A stretch of DNA of 64,000 bases, from positions 32,824 through 96,823 of the forward strand of contig CAJUKN010000012.1 in NCBI GenBank assembly GCA_910587485.1. Reading direction: 5' to 3'. The stretch comes from an uncultured Lachnospira sp. Its GTDB lineage: Bacteria; Bacillota; Clostridia; Lachnospirales; Lachnospiraceae. This document shows positions 33,666 through 42,017 of the stretch, one piece after another (within the stretch, counting starts at the first letter, position 1; each line of letters starts with the position of its first letter). The notes under the pieces are model-generated. The model was not told the origin of the DNA and searched no databases. It worked only from the letters and a program-made list of their open reading frames with translations. A program made the translations under genes and the position numbers.

Positions 33666-33941
33666 ATGGAACTCATATATAAAAATGTTGCACTTGGAAA
33701 GATAGTGGTTACAAATCGTGAAACTTTTTGGGTTTCTGGTGATTTTTATCCATACCCCAGCGCATCAGAATTTAAAGATTTTTTTGATGCGTTAGTATGT
33801 GAAGATGGATTTGATGAAGCAAGGTTTGATGAAGATTTATTAAAGGAAGATCATTGGTTTGTATCTGAAAATGGGAGTTCCAAAGGAATCTCATGTCCAG
33901 CAGTATACGAAAATCGTGAAATTGCATTCAGATACAGATAA
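33666..33941 (+). CDS. Small hypothetical protein
   Basis: A 91-residue protein, acidic in the middle (CEDGFDEARFDEDLLKEDHW), with no transmembrane segment and no motif I recognise. The ATG at 33666 is 7 nt after AAAGGAGG; an ATG at 33663 is also possible. It is followed by a terminator hairpin at 33980. Its position between mobile-element fragments suggests it came in with that element. It could be a cargo or immunity-type protein, but nothing in the sequence shows this. Confidence 0.6.
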   Translation: MELIYKNVALGKIVVTNRETFWVSGDFYPYPSASEFKDFFDALVCEDGFDEARFDEDLLKEDHWFVSENGSSKGISCPAVYENREIAFRYR

Positions 33942-33979
33942 TATACATTTGAAATAGAGCTGCAAATTCCAGTTTGTCA

Positions 33980-34018
33980 GGGGATTTCATCTTTTGGGTG
34001 AAATCTCCTTAATAAATC
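33980..34018 (+). terminator. Terminator after the small hypothetical gene
   Basis: GGGGATTTCA (33980-33989) pairs with TGAAATCTCC (33999-34008), one G-T pair, 9-nt loop, followed by TTAATAAAT. Confidence 0.7.
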
Positions 34019-34119
34019 CCATCTTGGTTTGTGATGCTGTTGCTTTCTTTGCTATGTTTGTCGTCCTTTGACAATTTTTTGTAGAGTGCGGTAATCGTTA
34101 AGCTGGATTTGTTCCTCAT
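34009..34119 (-). pseudogene. Serine recombinase fragment (N-terminus only)
   Basis: On the minus strand an ATG at 34119 starts 36 codons that read MRNKSSLTITALYKKLSKDD then KHSKESNSITNQDG before a stop. TALYxRLSxDD and ESNSIxNQ are the start of large serine recombinases of Clostridial conjugative elements, including the region of the nucleophilic Ser. The remaining 450 or more residues are missing, so this is a remnant. It marks an old integration or excision event. Confidence 0.75.
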
Positions 34120-34277
34120 TTTATCCTGCGCCTTTCTTTCAGGGCATTATCCACGCCCCACACAAACAGCTTATAACTTCCTTAATGAGGTTAGATGGTG
34201 AATGTTCTATGAAATCAGCTTTTTTCTTAAAAAGAATACTATTTATACGAAAATATTATCAAATCTTTTCTTTATTC

Positions 34278-34306
34278 TTGTATTTTGTGACAATTTATTA
34301 TAAAAT
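34278..34306 (+). promoter_or_regulatory. Promoter for the decarboxylase operon
   Basis: TTGTAT (34278-34283) and TAAAAT (34301-34306) with a 17-bp spacer, about 55 bp upstream of the first operon gene. The rest of 34120-34361 holds no gene. Confidence 0.5.
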
Positions 34307-34361
34307 AGATGATAATATGCAGTGACTTTTTGCTGCTATAATTTACCAGGAGGTCTAGGAT

Positions 34362-35810
34362 ATGAGTAACACAACATCTGTGTCAGCAAGAATGAGAATT
34401 GAAACTATTCTTGACGACAACAGTTTTGTTGAAATTGGTGCTGCTGTAAAAGCAAGAGCTACTAATTTTAACATTGCAGAAAAAGCGGCTCCATCAGATG
34501 GTGTAATTACCGGTTATGGAGTTATCAATGGCAATCTTGTATACATATATAGTCAGGATGCCACTATTATGAATGGTACAATCGGTGAGATGCATGCAAA
34601 AAAGATAGCAGGTATCTACGATATGGCTATGAAGATGGGAGCACCTGTATTAGGTCTGATTGATTGTGCAGGAATAAGGCTTCAGGAGGCCACAGATGCT
34701 TTAGACGGATTTGGCAAGATTTATAAGATGATGTCTGATGCTTCTGGTGTAATTCCACAGATAACAGCAGTTTATGGAACTTGTGGAGGTGGACTTGCAG
34801 TGCTTGCAGGTTTATCTGATTTCACATTTATGGAAGAAAAAAATGCAACGTTTTTTGTAAATAGTCCAAATGCACTGGAGGGCAACTATACAGAAAAGCT
34901 TGATACATCAAGTGCTAAGTTCCAAGCAGAGTCAGGGGTTGTTGATTTTGTTGGAGATGAGGAGACCATTGCAAATGGCATCAGACAGCTTGTTTCAATT
35001 CTTCCAGCAAATAATAAAACAGATAATAGTACAGATACACAAGATGATTTAAACCGCGTTTGTCCTGATATGTCGGCAGAGATTGCTGACCCAGCTTTGG
35101 CACTTGCCGATATTTCAGATGATAATTTATTTATTGAAGTAAAGGCAGCATATGCTAAAGAGATGGTTACTGGATTTATTCAGATTGATGGTATGACTGT
35201 TGGTGCAGTTGCAAACAGAACAGCACTGTTTGATGATGAAGGTAATAAAGCGACCGAATTTGAAGCCGTCCTCTCAACAGATGGCGCATATAAAGCGGCT
35301 GATTTTGTGACATTTTGTAATGCGTTTGAGATTCCAGTAGTGACACTTACCAATGTAAAGGGATTTGAAGCAACTGTAAGAAGTGAGAAAACAATTGCGA
35401 AGGCACTTGCCAAACTTACATATGCGTTTGCAAATGCGGATGTTCCAAAAGTAAATATTATAACAGGTGAAGCTTATGGCAGCGCTTATGTTTCAATGAA
35501 TTCAAAGTCCATTGGTGCAGATATGACCTATGCGTGGAGTAATGCAAGCATAGGAATGATGGATGCTTCATTGGCAGCTAAAATTATGTATGCAGATGAA
35601 ATTGCCGCATCAAAAGATGTATCTGCAACGATTTCTAAGAAGGCTTCAGAATATGCTGCTTTACAGACAGGCGTTGAGTCGGCAGCCGCAAGAGGTTATG
35701 TTGATGCTATTATTGAACCTGAAGATACAAGAAAATATATTGCAGCAGCTCTTGAGATGCTTTATTCAAAGAGTGAATTGCGTATAGAAAAAAAGCATGG
35801 CACAGTTTAA
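34362..35810 (+). CDS. Acyl-CoA carboxyltransferase-like subunit (MmdA/PccB family)
   Basis: A 482-residue carboxyltransferase with two crotonase-like halves. SDGVITGYGVINGNLVYIYS, TIGEMHAKKIAGIYDMAMKM, GAPVLGLIDCAGIRLQEA and TAVYGTCGGGLAVLAGLSDF in the N-half and VTLTNVKGFEA with GEAYGSAYVSMNSKSIGADM in the C-half are conserved. In methylmalonyl-CoA decarboxylase or acyl-CoA carboxylase this subunit moves CO2 between biotin and an acyl-CoA. It is a little shorter and more diverged than typical MmdA (about 510). It is the first gene of a five-gene biotin-dependent sodium-pump operon; AGGAGG precedes the ATG. The acyl-CoA substrate is not settled. Confidence 0.8.
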   Translation: MSNTTSVSARMRIETILDDNSFVEIGAAVKARATNFNIAEKAAPSDGVITGYGVINGNLVYIYSQDATIMNGTIGEMHAKKIAGIYDMAMKMGAPVLGLIDCAGIRLQEATDALDGFGKIYKMMSDASGVIPQITAVYGTCGGGLAVLAGLSDFTFMEEKNATFFVNSPNALEGNYTEKLDTSSAKFQAESGVVDFVGDEETIANGIRQLVSILPANNKTDNSTDTQDDLNRVCPDMSAEIADPALALADISDDNLFIEVKAAYAKEMVTGFIQIDGMTVGAVANRTALFDDEGNKATEFEAVLSTDGAYKAADFVTFCNAFEIPVVTLTNVKGFEATVRSEKTIAKALAKLTYAFANADVPKVNIITGEAYGSAYVSMNSKSIGADMTYAWSNASIGMMDASLAAKIMYADEIAASKDVSATISKKASEYAALQTGVESAAARGYVDAIIEPEDTRKYIAAALEMLYSKSELRIEKKHGTV

Positions 35811-35828
35811 TAGTAGGAGATAGACAAT

Positions 35829-36641
35829 ATGAAAAATAAGAGTATTAAGAAATTCTTATTGTTGCTTTGCACGATTGTCTGTGCGTTTTCATTGACAGCT
35901 TGTTCAGACCAGATTTCTTCAAGTAAGACAAAGGAATCGGTAAAAGAGAGTAATCTTAGTATCGTTTCAGATAATATTACTGCATGGGCAGTAGGTGTTA
36001 TCAGCTATCTTAACGATGCTTCTGATGATGAAATTAAAGCAGATGCGGAAAGTGCCAAAGGATTAGGCGATATTGATGGCAATCGTTATATCGTGAATAT
36101 GTCTGGCATGAATGTTGCAACAGTAGAATTTTATAATGGATGGGTGAAAACCCGTGAAGATTTAGGAAAATTAGTTTCTATAGATGATGCAAAGGTAGAA
36201 ATTAGCAAAGAAACTGGTACATTGTGTACAATCGTGATTAATGCTACATATGAAAAAAGAAAATGTGATTTTGAGTTAGTTATTGACGAGGAATATAGCC
36301 TCTCAAGTGGAGCTATTAATCCAACATACACAACAGGTGAGAAGATGCAAAAGGCTGCTTTGAATACAGTAATTGGTATCTCAACAGTCTTTATTGTACT
36401 AATATTTATTTCATTTATTATTTATCTTCTTAAGTATGTTAATGTTATTGGAAAGAAAGAAGATAAAACACAAGAACCAGCTAAAGACAACAGCACAAAT
36501 AATGTGACCAATCCAGTTGTTGTGGAAGAGGAGAGCGAAGAGGACGATTTGGAATTGATTGCTGTTATTGCAGCAGCGATTGCAGAAGCGGAAGGTACAT
36601 CACCTGAAGGTCTTGTTGTGCGTTCTATCCGAAGAAGATAG
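35829..36641 (+). CDS. OadG-family sodium-pump decarboxylase gamma subunit with lipoprotein N-terminus
   Basis: A 270-residue protein. It begins with a lipoprotein signal (FLLLLCTIVCAFSLTACSD, lipobox Cys at 25), followed by an extracytoplasmic domain of about 145 residues, one transmembrane helix (TVIGISTVFIVLIFISFIIY) and a cytoplasmic tail with the OadG ending LELIAVIAAAIAEAEG then VVRSIRRR. Plain OadG subunits are near 80-120 residues, so the extracellular lipid-anchored domain is an addition. OadG stabilises the membrane decarboxylase complex. It lies 18 bp after the carboxyltransferase gene. Confidence 0.75.
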   Translation: MKNKSIKKFLLLLCTIVCAFSLTACSDQISSSKTKESVKESNLSIVSDNITAWAVGVISYLNDASDDEIKADAESAKGLGDIDGNRYIVNMSGMNVATVEFYNGWVKTREDLGKLVSIDDAKVEISKETGTLCTIVINATYEKRKCDFELVIDEEYSLSSGAINPTYTTGEKMQKAALNTVIGISTVFIVLIFISFIIYLLKYVNVIGKKEDKTQEPAKDNSTNNVTNPVVVEEESEEDDLELIAVIAAAIAEAEGTSPEGLVVRSIRRR

Positions 36642-36707
36642 TCTCTTGAAGAAGTTAGGATATAAGGATTTAGCATAAAGAGATGAAACAAATTTTAAAC
36701 ATTTAAA

Positions 36708-36776
36708 GAAAGGGGAGTCTACTAGAAATATATTAAGATATGTTAATAATATATTTTTAGCAGCAGGATAATAGAT
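36708..36776 (+). promoter_or_regulatory. Biotin-carrier leader: ribosome binding site and start codon separated by a hairpin
   Basis: AAAGGGGA (36709-36716) is 60 nt from the ATG at 36777. CTACTAGAAATATATT (36719-36734) pairs at 15 of 16 positions with AATATATTTTTAGCAG (36748-36763), 13-nt loop. Folding leaves about 15 nt between the two. A weaker AGG lies at 36765-36767. Compare the kdgK leader at 15917. Confidence 0.65.
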
Positions 36777-37142
36777 ATGAAAAACTATACAATTACTGTT
36801 AATGGTAATGTTTATGATGTTACTGTAGAAGAGGGACAGACAAGTGGAGCCGTTGCAAGCGCTCCAGCAGCAAAAAAAGCAGCACCAAAGGCAGCGCCTA
36901 AAGCAGCAGTGCAGGCAGGTGCGCAGGGTGCCGTTAAGGTTGCAGCACCAATGCAGGGCAAGATTCTTAAGATTGCAGTAGCACCGGGCAGCGCAGTTAA
37001 GAAAGGTGATGTATTGCTTATTCTTGAGGCTATGAAGATGGAAAATGAGATTAGCGCGCCACAAGATGGTACAGTAGCAACCGTTGAATGTGCAGTTGGT
37101 GATTCAGTGGAAACAGGTAAAGTTTTAGTTTCTATGAACTAA
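36777..37142 (+). CDS. Biotin carboxyl carrier subunit
   Basis: A 121-residue biotinyl protein. An N-terminal segment (MKNYTITVNGNVYDVTVEEG) is joined by an Ala/Pro/Lys-rich flexible linker (residues 25-50) to a biotinyl domain with APMQGKILKIAVAPGSAVKK and the biotinylation motif EAMKMENE. It carries carboxyl groups between the carboxyltransferases and the membrane decarboxylase of this operon. Length and linker match MmdC/OadC-type carriers. Translation appears to depend on a hairpin-bridged ribosome binding site. Confidence 0.93.
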   Translation: MKNYTITVNGNVYDVTVEEGQTSGAVASAPAAKKAAPKAAPKAAVQAGAQGAVKVAAPMQGKILKIAVAPGSAVKKGDVLLILEAMKMENEISAPQDGTVATVECAVGDSVETGKVLVSMN

Positions 37143-37191
37143 CATTTGCTGTGAAAGATTTAAATGTTCGTTGATAACTGGAGGTTAAAAG

Positions 37192-38343
37192 ATGAGTTAT
37201 ATTATAACAACATTGGGAAACCTTGTTCAGCAATCAGCCTTTTTTGGACTTACATGGGGCAATTTTTTGATGATTGGTGTTGCATTGTTTTTCTTGTTTT
37301 TGGCAATTAAAAAAGGATACGAACCTCTGCTTTTAGTACCTATTTCATTTGGTATGCTGCTTGTTAATATGTATCCGGATATTATGTTGACGATTGAAGA
37401 CTCAAATAGTGGAGTAGGTGGTTTATTACATTATTTCTATTTGTTAGATGAATGGAGCATATTGCCATCACTTATTTTCTTGGGTGTTGGTGCTATGACC
37501 GACTTTGGTCCATTGATTGCCAATCCAAAGAGTTTTCTACTGGGCGCTGCCGCTCAGTTTGGTATATTTGCAGCTTATATTATGGCAATCTTTATGGGAT
37601 TTCCTGATAAAGCAGCTGCAGCAATTTCTATTATTGGTGGTGCAGATGGTCCTACATCCATTTTCCTTGCTGGAAAGCTTGGTCAGACAAAGTATATGGG
37701 TCCAATTGCGGTTGCGGCATATTCATATATGTCACTTGTTCCAATTATTCAGCCACCAATTATGAAGCTTCTTACAACAGAGAAAGAACGAAAAATTAAA
37801 ATGGAACAGTTAAGACCTGTTTCTAAGCTTGAAAAGATTTTGTTCCCTATCATTGTTACAGTGGTTGTTGTATTGATATTACCAACAACAGCTCCACTTG
37901 TAGGTATGCTTATGCTTGGTAATTTATTTAAGGAAAGTGGCGTTGTAAAACAGCTTACAGAAACTGCTTCTAATGCACTGATGTATATTGTTGTTATTAT
38001 ACTTGGTACATCAGTTGGCGCTACAACAAGTGCAGAGGCATTTTTGAATTGGGATACATTAAAGATTGTTGCACTTGGATTGATTGCATTTGCTTTTGGT
38101 ACAGCGGCTGGTGTCTTATTCGGTAAGTTGATGTGCAAAATTACAAATGGCAAGGTAAATCCACTGATTGGTTCAGCAGGTGTGTCAGCAGTGCCAATGG
38201 CAGCGCGTGTGTCTCAAAAGGTTGGTCAGGAAGCAGACCCTTCAAACTTCTTGCTGATGCATGCGATGGGACCGAATGTTGCAGGCGTTATTGGTACAGC
38301 GGTTGCCGCAGGTACATTTATGGCGATGTTTGGAGTCATGTAA
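37192..38343 (+). CDS. Sodium-ion-translocating decarboxylase beta subunit (OadB/MmdB/GcdB)
   Basis: A 383-residue membrane protein with about nine to eleven helices. The conserved loop IIGGADGPTSIFLAGKL with the key Asp, GAMTDFGPLIANPKSFLLGA, VPIIQPPIMKLLTT and the C-terminal MHAMGPNVAGVIGTAVAAG are all present. The subunit decarboxylates carboxybiotin and exports Na+, building a sodium-motive force. GGAGG lies about 9 nt before the ATG. It follows the biotin carrier by 49 bp. Whether the complex acts on oxaloacetate, methylmalonyl-CoA or both depends on the two carboxyltransferases. Confidence 0.93.
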   Translation: MSYIITTLGNLVQQSAFFGLTWGNFLMIGVALFFLFLAIKKGYEPLLLVPISFGMLLVNMYPDIMLTIEDSNSGVGGLLHYFYLLDEWSILPSLIFLGVGAMTDFGPLIANPKSFLLGAAAQFGIFAAYIMAIFMGFPDKAAAAISIIGGADGPTSIFLAGKLGQTKYMGPIAVAAYSYMSLVPIIQPPIMKLLTTEKERKIKMEQLRPVSKLEKILFPIIVTVVVVLILPTTAPLVGMLMLGNLFKESGVVKQLTETASNALMYIVVIILGTSVGATTSAEAFLNWDTLKIVALGLIAFAFGTAAGVLFGKLMCKITNGKVNPLIGSAGVSAVPMAARVSQKVGQEADPSNFLLMHAMGPNVAGVIGTAVAAGTFMAMFGVM

Positions 38344-38373
38344 TAATTTATAGATTTTATGGAGGAGATTAAA

Positions 38374-39792
38374 ATGGCAGAACAGGTTAAAAAACCATTA
38401 AAGATAACGGAAACGGTATTAAGAGATGCACATCAATCACTTATTGCTACAAGAATGACAACCGAACAGATGTTGCCAATTATTGATAAGATGGATAAAG
38501 TTGGCTATCATTCCGTAGAATGTTGGGGTGGTGCAACATTTGATGCTTCTCTTCGTTTCTTAAAAGAAGACCCATGGGAACGCCTTAGAAAATTAAAAGA
38601 TGGTTTTAAAAATACAAAGCTTCAAATGCTTTTTAGAGGTCAAAATATTTTAGGATATAACCATTATTCAGATGATGTTGTTGAATATTTTGTACAAAAA
38701 TCCATTGCAAATGGTATTAATATTATTCGTATTTTTGACTGCTTTAACGATTTAAGAAACTTAAAAACGGCTGTCAGTGCAGCTAAAAAAGAAAAAGGTC
38801 ACGCTCAAATTGCTCTTTCTTATACATTAGGTGATGCCTATACATTGGACTATTGGAAAGAAACAGCAAAGAAAATTGAAGATATGGGCGCTGATTCAAT
38901 CTGTATAAAGGATATGGCAGGTCTTTTAGTTCCTTATAAAGCGACAGAGCTTGTACAGGCATTAAAAGATGGTTCATCATTGCCTATTCAGATGCATACA
39001 CATTATACATCAGGTGTGGCTTCAATGACCTATTTAAAGGCTGTTGAGGCAGGCGCTGATGTTATTGATACAGCAATGTCACCATTCTCAATGGGAACAT
39101 CACAGCCAGCTACCGAAGTTATGGTAGAAACATTTAAGGGTACTTGTTATGATACTGGTCTTGACCAGAATCTTTTGGCTGAAATTGCTAATTACTTCCA
39201 GCCAATGCGTGAGGAAGCCCTTAAGAGTGGTCTTATGAATACAAAGGTACTTGGTGTTAATATTAAGACACTTCTTTACCAAGTTCCGGGTGGTATGCTT
39301 TCTAATCTTGTTTCACAGTTAAAAGAGGCAGGTGCAGAAGATAAGTATCAAGCAGTGCTTGAGGAAATTCCAAGAGTGCGTAAGGACTATGGTGAGCCAC
39401 CACTTGTTACACCTTCATCACAAATTGTTGGTACACAGGCTGTATTAAATGTATTGCAGGGTGAGCGATATAAGATGATTACAAAAGAATCAAAGAAGGT
39501 TCTTGCAGGTGAATTTGGTCAGACTGTAAAACCATTTAATAAAGAAGTTCAGAAAAAGGCAATTGGCGATACCAAACCAATTACATGTCGTCCAGCCGAC
39601 AATATCAAGCCACAGCTTGAAAACTTTAAGAAAGACCCAGTTGTTCAGCAATATGCAAAACAGGAAGAAGATGTGCTTTCTTATGCGTTGTTCCCAGCAG
39701 TAGCAACAGAGTTTTTTAAATATAGAGAAGCACAGACAACAAAAGTTGACCCAAAAGTGGCTGATACACAAAATAAGGCATATCCAGTGTAA
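38374..39792 (+). CDS. Oxaloacetate decarboxylase alpha / pyruvate carboxylase subunit B-like carboxyltransferase
   Basis: A 472-residue carboxyltransferase of the DRE-TIM family. ITETVLRDAHQSLIATRMTT with the metal-binding Asp, ECWGGATFDASLRFLKEDPW, LFRGQNILGYNHYSDDVV, SICIKDMAGLLVPY (catalytic Lys) and MHTHYTSGVASM are visible. The PYC/OADA C-terminal domain is present (residues 290-440), but the fused biotinyl domain of OadA is missing; the separate carrier gene supplies it. The start at 38374 follows GGAGGA. It should convert oxaloacetate to pyruvate, passing CO2 to biotin. Confidence 0.92.
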   Translation: MAEQVKKPLKITETVLRDAHQSLIATRMTTEQMLPIIDKMDKVGYHSVECWGGATFDASLRFLKEDPWERLRKLKDGFKNTKLQMLFRGQNILGYNHYSDDVVEYFVQKSIANGINIIRIFDCFNDLRNLKTAVSAAKKEKGHAQIALSYTLGDAYTLDYWKETAKKIEDMGADSICIKDMAGLLVPYKATELVQALKDGSSLPIQMHTHYTSGVASMTYLKAVEAGADVIDTAMSPFSMGTSQPATEVMVETFKGTCYDTGLDQNLLAEIANYFQPMREEALKSGLMNTKVLGVNIKTLLYQVPGGMLSNLVSQLKEAGAEDKYQAVLEEIPRVRKDYGEPPLVTPSSQIVGTQAVLNVLQGERYKMITKESKKVLAGEFGQTVKPFNKEVQKKAIGDTKPITCRPADNIKPQLENFKKDPVVQQYAKQEEDVLSYALFPAVATEFFKYREAQTTKVDPKVADTQNKAYPV

Positions 39793-39865
39793 AATCGCAT
39801 AAAGGATAATGGATATTATAATATAAATGTAATTAATTATTAATAAATGAAATAAGATACATGAT

Positions 39866-39897
39866 GGGCTGTCGAGTAAAAACGATAGCCCTTAATT
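39866..39897 (+). terminator. Terminator of the decarboxylase operon
   Basis: GGGCTGTCG (39866-39874) pairs with CGATAGCCC (39883-39891), one G-T pair, 8-nt loop, followed by TTAATTTAT. Confidence 0.85.
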
Positions 39898-39910
39898 TAT
39901 ATGATAAAGT

Positions 39911-39957
39911 TTATGTATAAGCAGTAAAGAGGATTATGAATATTTGTTTGACATTTT
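39911..39957 (+). repeat. Structured intergenic repeat, copy F (3' half only)
   Basis: TTATGTATAAGCAGTAAAG, then a weak hairpin around the loop TATGAAT and TTTGACA, aligning with the last 50 bp of copies A, C and E. It lies upstream of the GNAT gene. Confidence 0.5.
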
Positions 39958-40089
39958 TTTATAGAATATGAGATTATAATTTGAAACGACTAAAGTAGAC
40001 AGGAAAAATCAATTTATAAATATGTGTTGTGGGCAGCAGATAAATATTTTATAATCAAATATATAAATTGGAGTTTGCGGAGGGAAAGT

Positions 40090-40599
40090 ATGATACTTGA
40101 AACAGAAAGATTGTATTTTAGGGAGATGAATCAAGCAGATTTCAATTCTTTGTGTGAAATTTTACAGGATGAAGATACAATGTATGCGTATGAGGGTGCT
40201 TTCAACGATAATGAAGTACAAGAATGGTTTGACAGGCAGATTTCTCGTTATCAAAAATGGAATTTTGGTTTATGGTCAGTAGTACTGAAAGAGACGGATA
40301 AAATGATTGGTCAGTGTGGGCTTACAATGCAGATATGGAAAGATATAGAAGTGTTGGAGATAGGTTATCTTTTTAATCGGTTATATTGGCATAAAGGTTA
40401 TGCAACAGAAGCAGCAAAGGCATGTAAAAAATATGCTTTTGAAACGTTAAAGGCAGATGAAGTTTGTTCTATCATTAGAGATATAAATATTGCCTCTCAA
40501 AATGTCGCTATTAGAAACGGTATGACAATAACAGATGCTTGGACAAAACATTATCGTGGTGTAGATATGCCACATTATCTCTATGTTGTACAACATTAA
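40090..40599 (+). CDS. GNAT-family N-acetyltransferase (RimJ/RimL type)
   Basis: A 169-residue acetyltransferase. ETERLYFREMNQADFNSLCE at the start, GLWSVVLKETDKMIGQCGLT, EIGYLFNRLYWHKGYATEAAK (acetyl-CoA-binding region) and NIASQNVAIRNGM near the end are typical of the Acetyltransf_3 group, which acetylates ribosomal protein N-termini or small molecules. The substrate is unknown. The start at 40090 follows GGAGGGAAAG. A structured AT-rich leader (CAATTTATA pairing with TATAAATTG) precedes it. Confidence 0.88.
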   Translation: MILETERLYFREMNQADFNSLCEILQDEDTMYAYEGAFNDNEVQEWFDRQISRYQKWNFGLWSVVLKETDKMIGQCGLTMQIWKDIEVLEIGYLFNRLYWHKGYATEAAKACKKYAFETLKADEVCSIIRDINIASQNVAIRNGMTITDAWTKHYRGVDMPHYLYVVQH

Positions 40600-40674
40600 T
40601 CATTTTAGTTTGCAGAATAGTCAAGTGAATTAAAGTTAGTAGGTATAAATCATTATAGAGCAGAAAGGAGAAAT

Positions 40675-41175
40675 ATGTATAACGAATTAACAAAAAGCGA
40701 TATAAAAAAGATGGAAGAAGAAATAGAGTATAGAATCCATGTTGTAAGAAAAGAGGCATTGGAAGATGTAAAGACAGCTAGGGCGCATGGGGATTTAAGT
40801 GAAAATTTTGAATATCATGCTGCAAAACGAGAAAAAAATAGAAATGAAAGCAGAATACGATATCTGCAAAAAATGATAAAAACAGCAACGGTTATATCCG
40901 ATGATTCGGCAGCAGATGAAGTGGGGATTAATAATACAGTCGATTTATATTTTGAAGATGATGATTGTATAGAAACATATAAAATTGTTACAACGATAAG
41001 GAGTGATTCTCTTGAGGGCTATGTTAGTATTGAGTCTCCATTAGGTAAGGCAATACTTGGACATAAAGTTGGCGACAGAGTGCTTGTTGAGGTTAATTCT
41101 AATGTGCAGTATTATGTAGAAATTAAGTCTATTGTCAATTCAGATGATTCAGAGGATAAAATTCAATCCTATTAA
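40675..41175 (+). CDS. Transcription elongation factor GreA family
   Basis: A 166-residue Gre factor. The N-terminal coiled coil carries the acidic tip (ARAHGDLSENFEYHAAKREK), which inserts into the RNA polymerase secondary channel and stimulates cleavage of backtracked RNA. The C-terminal FKBP-like domain shows ESPLGKAILGHKVGDRVLVE. There is an inserted acidic stretch in the middle (YFEDDDCIETYKI). GreA is the likelier subtype, but a divergent second Gre paralogue is possible, since no usual neighbours (lysS) are present. AAAGGAG precedes the ATG. Confidence 0.9.
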   Translation: MYNELTKSDIKKMEEEIEYRIHVVRKEALEDVKTARAHGDLSENFEYHAAKREKNRNESRIRYLQKMIKTATVISDDSAADEVGINNTVDLYFEDDDCIETYKIVTTIRSDSLEGYVSIESPLGKAILGHKVGDRVLVEVNSNVQYYVEIKSIVNSDDSEDKIQSY

Positions 41176-41296
41176 TATAAGAGCAAATTTTTAATAATAT
41201 ACGTTTGATAAAAAAATATATATTTTAGTATATAAAGAATGATAGTCATAGTATAAGTTCACAACTAGAAATCTATCAAAGTAGGAAGGAAGACAT

Positions 41297-41962
41297 ATGT
41301 TGGCAATTCTTATGATTGAAATGGAATGGTATAAAAAAGACCGCACGCCAACGGGGGCAGTTTTAAGACAAAAATATTATATACCAAGAAAAATTAGTGA
41401 ACATGTAAATCTTTCTGGAACTGGTATTTTTTATAAACAATGTCGTTATTGTCAAAATGGAGAAATTATTTTATCTAATGAAGATGTTGAGCAGAAGTTA
41501 GCATATAAAAAACATAAAGGAAAGGCATTTACAGGCTCAGAAGAAAAGCAGATGCGTTTGGCAATGTTAGGGTCAAAAAGAAGACAAAAAGAGCAAGGGT
41601 TTTTTTATATGCTTGACCAGTTAAATATTCCATGTCTTACAATAAGTGAGGAGAGCAAAAACAGCTATCGTGTAAAATGGTATGATGATATGCAGGGAAA
41701 GCCTAGACGCAAAGGCGGAAATGAAGATTTTGGCAAAAAAGGAACACGATTTGCAGGACAACCAAATTTATTAAATGAAACAGCATTTATTTTAAATACA
41801 GGGCAATCAGGAATATTAAAATACAATTATCGTTGTACCTATTATGAAGGACAATGGTATAAATGTTATTATGTTTATATGGTAAATGAAAAGGAATTAA
41901 CATATGATGTATTTTTAAGAAATTATGATTATGAATATAACCAGTTAGCAGATTTATTTTAA
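41297..41962 (+). CDS. Hypothetical protein
   Basis: A 221-residue protein that I do not recognise. It is basic and aromatic-rich, with one CRYC pair (YKQCRYCQNGEI, about residues 48-59) that could be half of a metal site, a Lys/Arg-rich middle (LGSKRRQKEQGF; GKPRRKGGNEDF) and many Tyr in the C-terminal third (YRCTYYEGQWYKCYYVYMV). There is no signal peptide or transmembrane helix. GGAAGGA lies about 8 nt before the ATG. It is monocistronic between greA and the metal-efflux operon. Confidence 0.65.
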   Translation: MLAILMIEMEWYKKDRTPTGAVLRQKYYIPRKISEHVNLSGTGIFYKQCRYCQNGEIILSNEDVEQKLAYKKHKGKAFTGSEEKQMRLAMLGSKRRQKEQGFFYMLDQLNIPCLTISEESKNSYRVKWYDDMQGKPRRKGGNEDFGKKGTRFAGQPNLLNETAFILNTGQSGILKYNYRCTYYEGQWYKCYYVYMVNEKELTYDVFLRNYDYEYNQLADLF

Positions 41963-41989
41963 AAAAGTTTATTTATTATCATTTTTTTG

Positions 41990-42017
41990 TTGACATATAT
42001 TAAGATAGTGATATAAT
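41990..42017 (+). promoter_or_regulatory. Promoter of the metal-efflux operon
   Basis: TTGACA (41990-41995) and TATAAT (42012-42017) with a 16-bp spacer. The -10 box overlaps the left end of a 50-bp palindrome. Confidence 0.8.

Noticed and set aside
36600..37064. A 154-codon Cys-rich minus-strand frame antisense to the biotin carrier
   Set aside because: The cysteines arise from reading Ala/Lys codons backwards; the + strand carries a certain biotinyl domain.
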